A DNA stretch of 8,753 nucleotides from CAZLBV01 sp964557845. GTDB lineage: Bacteria > Acidobacteriota > Aminicenantia > Aminicenantales > Aminicenantaceae. The stretch is taken from contig CAZLBV010000278.1 in assembly GCA_964557845.1 (NCBI GenBank), forward strand, positions 1 to 8,753, written 5' to 3'. Of this stretch, positions 1-5,326 are shown one piece after another; the stretch's first letter is position 1, and every line of letters begins with the position of its first letter. A program made the position numbers and the translations under genes. The notes beneath the pieces are model-generated. The model was not told where the DNA came from. It ran no database searches and saw only the letters and a program-made list of their open reading frames with translations.

Positions 1-2
1 AT

Positions 3-803
3 CCTTACACCCATAAGACTTATTACATGGGACTAGTGGATGAAAACAACCATATCAATTTCTATGACGGGCAGCTGCGGGTGGTGGATCCTGATGGAAA
101 AGAATTCGCTAAATTCGATGGTCGTGATTATAAAGACCACATCAGTGAGCATGTGGAAAAATGGAGCTATATCAAATTCCCATTTCTTAAGAATGTCGGC
201 TGGAAAGGATTTGTTGACGGTAAAGACAGCGGAATCTACCGCGTAGGTCCTTTAGCCCGGCTCAATGTTTCCGACGGCATGGCAACTCCTTTGGCTCAAA
301 AAGAATATGAGTTTATGTATGAGACTTTGGGCGGCAAACCTGTGCATCATACCTTAGCTTTTCATTGGGCCCGTGTGGTTGAACTTTTATATGCCAGTGA
401 GCGTCTGAAGGAACTGGTGAATGATGACGACATCCTTAAGAAAGATATCCGTACCATTCCTGATTCCATTCCTACCCAAGGAGTAGGGGTGGTGGAAGCT
501 CCCCGTGGAGTCCTGATACACGACTATAAAACCGATGAAAAAGGTATTATCCAAAAAGCCAATTTACTGGTAGCTACGGTTCACAATTCCGCACCAATCG
601 CCATGAGCGTCGAAAAGGCCGCTAAAGGTGTCATAAATAACTTCCAAGTTGATGACGGGATGTTGAATCAGGTGGAGATGGCCTTCCGTGCCTATGATCC
701 CTGTATGGCCTGCGCCACTCATTCACTTCCTGGAAATATGCCTCTAAGAGTCAAGATTTTTAGATCAGATCGGACAGTATATGATGTAATTGAAAGGTTC
801 TAA
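3..803 (+). CDS. [NiFe]-hydrogenase large (catalytic) subunit, group 3 type (MvhA/HoxH-like), C-terminal part
   Basis: This is the C-terminal 266 residues of a cytoplasmic [NiFe]-hydrogenase large subunit, which carries the Ni-Fe active site and oxidises or produces H2. The frame is open from the window edge, and the Met at base 27 is internal because family-like residues (PYTHKTYY) precede it. The C-terminal nickel motif DPCMACATH is encoded at 696-722, with the two metal-ligand cysteines at 702-704 and 711-713. In this family a maturation endopeptidase cuts after the motif's His, which here would release the last 26 residues. The segment YRVGPLARLN and the PRG of VVEAPRG are also typical. 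The N-terminal cysteine pair (RxCGxC) lies outside the window. The overall style resembles group 3 enzymes (Mvh, Hox), which reduce soluble carriers or feed heterodisulfide-reductase-like partners. The exact subgroup is inferred. Small subunit and partner genes would lie to the left. No maturation protease follows. Confidence 0.93.
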   Translation, partial: PYTHKTYYMGLVDENNHINFYDGQLRVVDPDGKEFAKFDGRDYKDHISEHVEKWSYIKFPFLKNVGWKGFVDGKDSGIYRVGPLARLNVSDGMATPLAQKEYEFMYETLGGKPVHHTLAFHWARVVELLYASERLKELVNDDDILKKDIRTIPDSIPTQGVGVVEAPRGVLIHDYKTDEKGIIQKANLLVATVHNSAPIAMSVEKAAKGVINNFQVDDGMLNQVEMAFRAYDPCMACATHSLPGNMPLRVKIFRSDRTVYDVIERF

Positions 804-833
804 ATACATACTGTTTTAGAAATAACTCAGATA

Positions 834-869
834 CTTACTTAAGCAGACTTACGCATTCGGTTAACTAAG
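834..869 (+). other. Imperfect inverted repeat after the hydrogenase gene
   Basis: CTTACTTAA at 834-842 and TTAACTAAG at 861-869 form 9-base arms with one central mismatch and an 18-base loop, starting 31 bases after the hydrogenase stop. No T-tract follows, so it is not a canonical intrinsic terminator. It could be a 3'-end stabilising structure or chance. Confidence 0.2.
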
Positions 870-953
870 ACGGCACGATTGCTTATAATTTTCTAGTTCT
901 TTTCAACGTTTTCTATTATTTTCCTAGTAAAAAATATAATGTCAATTTTTAGC

Positions 954-983
954 TCGACAAGTTAAACAGGAATAGAACATAAT
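954..983 (+). promoter_or_regulatory. Candidate sigma-70-like promoter for the lysine-rich small gene
   Basis: TCGACA (954-959) and CATAAT (978-983) match the -35 and -10 consensus at 5 of 6 positions each, with an 18-base spacer. Initiation near 990 would leave a leader of about 20 bases containing the Shine-Dalgarno sequence of the gene at 1011. A weaker alternative lies upstream: TTAACT (861-866) and TATAAT (884-889) with a 17-base spacer. The surrounding DNA is AT-rich, so chance matches are possible. Confidence 0.4.
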
Positions 984-1010
984 ATAAGCAATTTAAAGAG
1001 AGGTATAAGA

Positions 1011-1169
1011 ATGTTTAAGAAACAAGAGGGAAAGGAAAAAAAGGATAGTTTCTGGAAAAAAACAGATTCAGATAAAAATAAAAAGAAAAACAAAACCCGG
1101 AAAAAAGGTAAAAAAGAAAAACCTAAAGTTAGCATGACTATCCCTTCCAAGCGAGGAGGAAAAAAATAA
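1011..1169 (+). CDS. Small lysine-rich basic protein (52 aa), function unknown
   Basis: This short open frame encodes 52 residues, of which 21 are Lys and 2 are Arg. It starts MFKKQEGKEKKDSFW and ends SMTIPSKRGGKK. Support for a real gene: GAGAGG at 998-1003 ends 7 bases before the ATG, a candidate promoter lies just upstream, and an inverted repeat marks its end. It also fills a spacer that is otherwise unexplained. There is no hydrophobic segment and no cysteine, so a soluble, probably disordered, nucleic-acid- or ribosome-binding protein is a reasonable inference. I do not recognise a family. The main alternative is that an A-rich spacer translates into lysines by chance. Against that, the C-terminal MTIPSKRGG is not low-complexity, and the stop falls exactly in the hairpin loop. 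Confidence 0.55.
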   Translation: MFKKQEGKEKKDSFWKKTDSDKNKKKNKTRKKGKKEKPKVSMTIPSKRGGKK

Positions 1170-1182
1170 CGCTTTTTTTCCT
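1157..1182 (+). terminator. Perfect 10-base inverted repeat over the stop codon, candidate terminator
   Basis: AGGAAAAAAA (1157-1166) is exactly complementary to TTTTTTTCCT (1173-1182), with a 6-base loop that contains the TAA stop of the lysine-rich gene. A competing stem pairs AAGCG (1149-1153) with CGCTT (1170-1174) and is followed directly by five T's, which is closer to a classical intrinsic terminator. Either fold would end the small transcript or stabilise its 3' end. The A/T-rich symmetric form could also work on the other strand. Confidence 0.4.
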
Positions 1183-1207
1183 GAATACTGAAAAGCAATC
1201 AAAAAGT

Positions 1208-1223
1208 CGCATTTTGAGATGCG
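1208..1223 (+). other. Short hairpin upstream of the peptidase gene
   Basis: CGCAT (1208-1212) and ATGCG (1219-1223) form a 5-base stem with a 6-base loop. Flanking aaa and ttt could extend it past a mismatch. No clear T-run follows. It may belong to the 3' end of the small upstream transcript, but it could be chance. Confidence 0.2.
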
Positions 1224-1226
1224 GAT

Positions 1227-1254
1227 TTGAATTGACCTATTTTTATTATAAAAT
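1227..1254 (+). promoter_or_regulatory. Possible promoter for the S9 peptidase gene
   Basis: TTGAAT (1227-1232) and TAAAAT (1249-1254) match the -35 and -10 consensus at 4 of 6 and 5 of 6 positions, with a 16-base spacer. This would give a leader of about 40 bases. It is the best-spaced pair I found upstream of the peptidase, but the AT-rich context makes it weak evidence. Confidence 0.28.
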
Positions 1255-1302
1255 ACCTCTCTATTGTATTTTCCATAATATAAAAAAAAAGGAGACAACC
1301 AG

Positions 1303-4206
1303 ATGATCCATTTAACAAAACCCATTAAGTTTATTTTGTGCCTAACAGTATGTTTCTTTATCGTGAATTTGGCTTTTGCAGGAATTCAGGATAAACCAGA
1401 CAAAAGGCCTTTGACCCATGATGATTATGATTCCTGGAAATCCATCAACAATTCTCAAATCTCACCTGATGGTAAGTGGATCCTTTATATCGAAACTCCA
1501 CAAGATGGAGAAGCCGAACTGGTGGTCATTCAAGTGAAGGATGGTAAGGAATTCAGACATCCTGTCGGATATTCAGGTGAAGGAACCGATGCAGAAAGAA
1601 CTGTGAATCCTGAGTTCTCCTACGATACTACCCATGTTGTTTTTCTTATATCACCCACCCAGGAAGAGGTCAAAAAAGCTAAAAAAGAAAAGAAAAAAGA
1701 AGAAGAAAAGCCTAAGAAAAAATTGGGGATAATGGATCTGTCTTCCGGAGAGGTTGCAGAGATAGAAAGGGTAAAAGATTTTAAACTTCCGAAAAAAGTC
1801 GGTGGATTCTTTGTTTATCATATGGAAGAACCTATTAAGTCTGATAAGAAAGAGAAAACTGGAGAAAAAGAGGAAGAAAAAGGTGAGAAAAAAGAAGAAA
1901 AAGCAGAAGAGGAAAAAGATAAAAAAGACGAGAAAAAACGCAAATATGGGACCAAGCTTATTTTACGTACGCTCTCAAACGGACATGAGACTGGATTTGA
2001 GTCTGTCATGGAATATCTCCTGACCAAAGACGGAAAAAATCTATTTTATGCAGTATCGGATAAAGAAAATCCGGAAAGGGACGGCGTTTATACATATTAT
2101 CCCTATAAAGAAAAGGAAATCACTCTTATGAGCGGAAAAGGAGTCTACAAAGGAGTAACCTTTAATAAAGAAGAATCAGTCGCAGCATTTTTAACCGACC
2201 GGGATGATCAAGAAGCTAAGGAACCGACATTCAATCTTTACGGCTGGCAGTTTGGAGATCAAATGGCCAGTCTGTGGGTATCCCATACCACAACGGCAAA
2301 TTTCCCCGAAGGTATGGCGGTAAGTGACAAGTCCCCGATATCTTTTAGTGAAGACGGCAGAATAGTGCTGTTTGGGATCAAAGAAATTCCGGAACCGAAA
2401 GAAGTCGAAGAAAGTGAAGAAAACAGTGAGGAAGGGGAGGGGACTGATGAAGAGGATGAGAAAGCCAAGTTTGATCTCTGGCATTGGGATGATCCTTTCC
2501 CGCAGCCGCAGCAGAAAAAAATGGCTAAGGAAGTCAAGGAAAACACCTGGGAATCAGTTTATTTCATCGACACCAAATCCTTTGTTAAATTGGCAGATGA
2601 AAACTTGCCGGATGTTTCCCTGTCTCGAAATGGAAAAGTAGCTTTTGGGCAAACAGTCTGGCCTTATGCAAAAAAAGTGTCTTATGACGGAACTTATCAA
2701 GATGTCTATGTGGTTGATCCTTCGAACGGCAAAAAAACTATTGTGAAAAAAGGGCATTACGGTTACGCCCAACTATCTCCCAATGGAAAATATGTGTTCT
2801 GGTTCGAAGACAAGGATTGGTTTGTCTATGATATTGCTGCAAAGGCTGTTTCTAATCTTACCGAAAAATTGGATGTCAGTTTTCAGCTGCATGATTGGGA
2901 TACACCTAATCCTCCACGTAACTATGGTTTTGCCGGATGGACGGATAATGATTCATCGATACTTATATATGACCAGTTTGATATCTGGGAGATCAAACCC
3001 GATGGTTCTGACCCTCGCATGATCACTGAGGGATTTGGCCGTAAAAATGATTTAAGTTTTCGTTATATCAAACTGGATGACGAGGAAGAAACAATCTCTC
3101 AAAATAAGGTTTTACTTCTGAATACTATAAACGAAAACACTATGGCAAGAGGATTTTATAAGGATACGGTTTCCGGAACATCCCAACCGGAAAAATTGAT
3201 CATGGTGGATAAATCTTTTGGACGGCCTCACAAAGCCAAAAATGCAAATAAATTGATGTTCACCCGAACTGCTTTTGATGAGTATCCAGATCTTTGGATA
3301 GGGGATATGGATTTTAAAAATCTTAGTAAAATAACTGATCTGGGGAAACAGATGGAACCCTTTATTTGGGGAAAGGAAGAACTGAGAGATTTTTACAGCG
3401 CAGACGGTAAACCTCTCAAAGGTATTCTGATCAAACCGGAAAACTTCGATCCGGATAAAAAATATCCTCTAATGGTTTATATTTATGAAACCCTGCATCA
3501 GGGCTTCCATAGTTACAGACATCCATCTCCTGGCTCTTCCATAAATCCTTCCTACTATGTGAGCAATGGGTATGTCCTCTGGATGCCGGATATAGAATAT
3601 GACACCGGATATCCCGGAAGAGATGCTCTGAAATGTGTTCTCCCCGGAATTCATATGCTCATCCGCGAGGGATATATCGACCCTGAAGCCATAGGGATCC
3701 AGGGGCATTCATGGGGAGGATACCAGATCGCTTACATGATTACGCAGACGAATATTTTTGCCGCAGTAGAAGCTGGCGCCCCAGTATCCAATATGACCAG
3801 CGCTTATGGCGGTATAAGGTGGGGAAGCGGTATGGTCCGGCAGTTCCAATACGAGCGTACTCAAAGCCGTTTAGGTGGTTCTTTGTGGGAAGTTCCCCTT
3901 CGCTATATTGAGAATTCACCTCTTTTTTGGGCAGATAAAGTGGAAACACCGGTCATGATGATGCACAATGACCAAGATGGTGCTGTCCCCTGGTATCAAG
4001 GCATCGAATATATAATGGCTCTAAGGCGGTTGGGCAAAGAAGCCTATATGTTCAACTACAATGGTGAAGACCATGGATTACGGAAACGGGTTAATCAGAT
4101 AGACTGGACCATCCGTTTGGCTGAGTTTTTTGATCATCATTTAAAAGGAGCACAAATTCCTGATTGGATGAAGAATGGGATCCAGGCTTGGGATAAGGAT
4201 AATTAA
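1303..4206 (+). CDS. Exported S9-family serine peptidase (prolyl oligopeptidase / acylaminoacyl peptidase type)
   Basis: This 967-residue protein is predicted to hydrolyse peptides outside the cytoplasm. Residues 1-26 form a Sec signal peptide (basic start, hydrophobic core, AFA before Gly27). There is no lipobox. Residues about 50-690 have WD40/beta-propeller-like repeats, for example SPDGKW from residue 54 and SPNGKY from residue 492. Residues about 698-955 are the alpha/beta-hydrolase domain. The nucleophile is Ser803 in GHSWGGY, the likely acid is Asp892 in HNDQDGAVPW, and the base is His924 in GEDHG, so the triad is complete. It is longer than typical enzymes partly because of three charged tracts: Lys/Glu-rich at 124-140 and 179-214, and acidic at 364-387. 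GGAG at 1291-1294 ends 8 bases before the ATG, which supports this start. It appears to be transcribed alone. The substrate is unknown; peptide scavenging in the periplasm is the inference. Confidence 0.93.
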   Translation: MIHLTKPIKFILCLTVCFFIVNLAFAGIQDKPDKRPLTHDDYDSWKSINNSQISPDGKWILYIETPQDGEAELVVIQVKDGKEFRHPVGYSGEGTDAERTVNPEFSYDTTHVVFLISPTQEEVKKAKKEKKKEEEKPKKKLGIMDLSSGEVAEIERVKDFKLPKKVGGFFVYHMEEPIKSDKKEKTGEKEEEKGEKKEEKAEEEKDKKDEKKRKYGTKLILRTLSNGHETGFESVMEYLLTKDGKNLFYAVSDKENPERDGVYTYYPYKEKEITLMSGKGVYKGVTFNKEESVAAFLTDRDDQEAKEPTFNLYGWQFGDQMASLWVSHTTTANFPEGMAVSDKSPISFSEDGRIVLFGIKEIPEPKEVEESEENSEEGEGTDEEDEKAKFDLWHWDDPFPQPQQKKMAKEVKENTWESVYFIDTKSFVKLADENLPDVSLSRNGKVAFGQTVWPYAKKVSYDGTYQDVYVVDPSNGKKTIVKKGHYGYAQLSPNGKYVFWFEDKDWFVYDIAAKAVSNLTEKLDVSFQLHDWDTPNPPRNYGFAGWTDNDSSILIYDQFDIWEIKPDGSDPRMITEGFGRKNDLSFRYIKLDDEEETISQNKVLLLNTINENTMARGFYKDTVSGTSQPEKLIMVDKSFGRPHKAKNANKLMFTRTAFDEYPDLWIGDMDFKNLSKITDLGKQMEPFIWGKEELRDFYSADGKPLKGILIKPENFDPDKKYPLMVYIYETLHQGFHSYRHPSPGSSINPSYYVSNGYVLWMPDIEYDTGYPGRDALKCVLPGIHMLIREGYIDPEAIGIQGHSWGGYQIAYMITQTNIFAAVEAGAPVSNMTSAYGGIRWGSGMVRQFQYERTQSRLGGSLWEVPLRYIENSPLFWADKVETPVMMMHNDQDGAVPWYQGIEYIMALRRLGKEAYMFNYNGEDHGLRKRVNQIDWTIRLAEFFDHHLKGAQIPDWMKNGIQAWDKDN

Positions 4207-4258
4207 TGTAACTTATTGATATAATATACTTTACACTTAATGTTTCTGGGCTTTAAAA

Positions 4259-4284
4259 CCTTAAGTTTGGAGAGACTTCTAAGG
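4259..4284 (+). other. Bulged hairpin between peptidase gene and next gene
   Basis: CCTTAAGT (4259-4266) can pair with ACTT (4275-4278) and AAGG (4281-4284), with a 2-base bulge and an 8-base loop. It is the only notable fold in the 104-base spacer after the peptidase stop. No T-tract follows, so its role as a terminator is doubtful. Confidence 0.2.
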
Positions 4285-4294
4285 GGATTTGGTG

Positions 4295-4300
4295 TATAAT
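4295..4300 (+). promoter_or_regulatory. Consensus -10 box next to the start of the 162-aa gene
   Basis: A perfect TATAAT ends 10 bases before the ATG at 4311. No good -35 box stands at 16-18 bases: TTGGAG at 4267-4272 is 22 bases away. If used, transcription would begin near 4306-4308 and give an almost leaderless message. It may be a chance AT-rich match. Confidence 0.25.
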
Positions 4301-4310
4301 ATAAAGGTCC

Positions 4311-4799
4311 ATGAAAATCCTATCCCAGAGATCTAATTTTAAAACATTCTTGTTTTCCTTATTGGCAGTTTATTTTATCTCTATCCCTTTTCTTTTGGGT
4401 TTTAATCAGGTGCAAAAAAAGGACCTTAAAGATATTTTTATGGCCGTACATAAAGAAATCCTGGAATTGGACAAACGCGAGAATGAAGATTTCATAAAAT
4501 TGGAATTTCACTTAGATCTTGATAATGATTCTATTCAGCAGGAAGAACACGTCGTTATTTTAACTCAGACACTGTGCAACCGGGATTTAATGACAGTTCA
4601 AGTCACTTATTTTCAATCCAAAGACAATATTATTAAATACCCGAAAGATACAAAAATTATCTCTTGTTATATCAAAGAGGACGAATTAGAGATCAAAGAA
4701 TCCAGTTATGATGAGAAAGAGAGCGAGCGCTTATTGTCCAATATTCTGGAAGGGATTAGAGCCGAAAAAAAACTTCTTAAATTGATCGAAATAAATTAA
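4311..4799 (+). CDS. Hypothetical exported or membrane-anchored protein (162 aa)
   Basis: I do not recognise this family. Residues 1-11 are basic (Lys2, Arg7, Lys11) and residues 12-31 are a strongly hydrophobic stretch. This points to an uncleaved N-terminal anchor or a signal peptide without an obvious AxA site, leaving a domain of about 130 residues outside the cytoplasm. That domain is charged, with Asp/Glu and Lys alternating, has two cysteines (89 and 119) and a strand-like middle (residues 63-122), and ends in a probable amphipathic helix (134-158). The start is uncertain: only AAAGG at 4303-4307 precedes the ATG, with a very short 3-base gap. The hydrophobic segment nevertheless supports starting near here. 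It is followed 47 bases later by ogt on the same strand, so the two may share a transcript, though nothing suggests a joint function. Confidence 0.7.
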   Translation: MKILSQRSNFKTFLFSLLAVYFISIPFLLGFNQVQKKDLKDIFMAVHKEILELDKRENEDFIKLEFHLDLDNDSIQQEEHVVILTQTLCNRDLMTVQVTYFQSKDNIIKYPKDTKIISCYIKEDELEIKESSYDEKESERLLSNILEGIRAEKKLLKLIEIN

Positions 4800-4846
4800 C
4801 CTGGATTATTCATAAAAAATGAGTTTATAAGTTATAGGATAATACA

Positions 4847-5326
4847 ATGAAAAAAAAATATAGCCTTTATTGTGAATCACCTCTGGGTATTTTAGAAATA
4901 ACCGGCAGCGAAGAGGCGGTTACAGGTTTGCATTTTACTGAAAAAGCGAACAGAGGTAATTCTGATGTCCCAGAATGCCTTTTTGAATGCCGCCGTCAAT
5001 TGGATGAGTATTTTAGAGGCAAACGCAGAGAATTTAGGCTCGAAACCGAATTAAGCGGGACAGAATTTCAAAAAAAAGTTTTAAGAGAGCTTTACAAAGT
5101 ACCTTTTGGCAGGACAGTTTCTTATGGAGAACTAGCCAGATCCATTGGTAATCCCAAAGCGGTGCGGGCGGTTGGAGGAGCCAATGCAAGAAACAATATA
5201 GTTATCATTTATCCCTGCCACAGGGTCATTGGCAGTGATGGGTCTATGGTCGGATTCGGTGGGGGAGTCTGGCGGAAAGAATGGCTGCTTAAACATGAAC
5301 AAGAAGTACTTTCTCAGGATAGATGA
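4847..5326 (+). CDS. ogt: Methylated-DNA--[protein]-cysteine S-methyltransferase (O6-alkylguanine repair)
   Basis: This 159-residue suicide enzyme removes O6-alkyl groups from guanine (and O4-alkyl from thymine) by transferring them to its own cysteine. Residues 1-65 form the short N-terminal domain. Residues about 71-155 are the DNA-binding/active domain, with the helix-turn-helix stretch VSYGELARSIGNPKAVRAVGGA (91-112), where Arg107 matches the arginine finger. The acceptor is Cys124 in PCHRV, followed by the conserved IGSDGS (128-133) and GFGGG. The length is typical for bacterial Ogt. One oddity is that the Asn-Pro usually found before the active-site strand reads Asn116-Asn117, and the strand ends IIYPCHR rather than IIVPCHR. 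AGGA at 4836-4839 ends 7 bases before the ATG. The 3' end overlaps convergent tex by 13 bases. No ada-like regulator domain is fused. Confidence 0.95.
   Translation: MKKKYSLYCESPLGILEITGSEEAVTGLHFTEKANRGNSDVPECLFECRRQLDEYFRGKRREFRLETELSGTEFQKKVLRELYKVPFGRTVSYGELARSIGNPKAVRAVGGANARNNIVIIYPCHRVIGSDGSMVGFGGGVWRKEWLLKHEQEVLSQDR
5314..5326. other. Convergent 3' overlap of ogt and tex coding regions
   Basis: The TGA of ogt ends at 5326 and the reverse-strand stop of tex occupies 5314-5316, so the last 13 bases are coding on both strands. There is therefore no room for a terminator between the two genes. Each transcript must run into the other gene as antisense RNA or end within coding sequence. 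Confidence 0.9.

Noticed and set aside
843..880. GACTTACGCA-containing stretch that recalls insertion-sequence ends
   Set aside because: No matching inverted copy, target duplication or transposase fragment is visible nearby.
962..1325. Two minus-strand open frames (962-1198 and 1068-1325) rich in Phe and Ser
   Set aside because: They are the reverse complement of the A-rich lysine codons and of the promoter region of the peptidase gene. Their Phe-rich composition is what antisense lysine codons give, and the plus strand has the better gene signals.
1802..2027. Alternative frames on both strands over the charged segments of the peptidase
   Set aside because: They mirror the Lys/Glu low-complexity codons in other frames and lie wholly inside a well-supported gene.
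4240..4299. 19-codon frame in the spacer after the peptidase gene
   Set aside because: It has no ribosome site, is very short, and is crossed by the bulged hairpin and the -10 box.
4811..4828. Possible hairpin between the 162-aa gene and ogt (ATTCAT / ATGAGT)
   Set aside because: It is a six-base, AT-rich stem with a G-T pair and no T-run, too weak to call a terminator.
3..5326. A single operon or system linking hydrogenase, peptidase and ogt
   Set aside because: The spacers are long, carry separate promoter-like and hairpin elements, and the functions do not connect.
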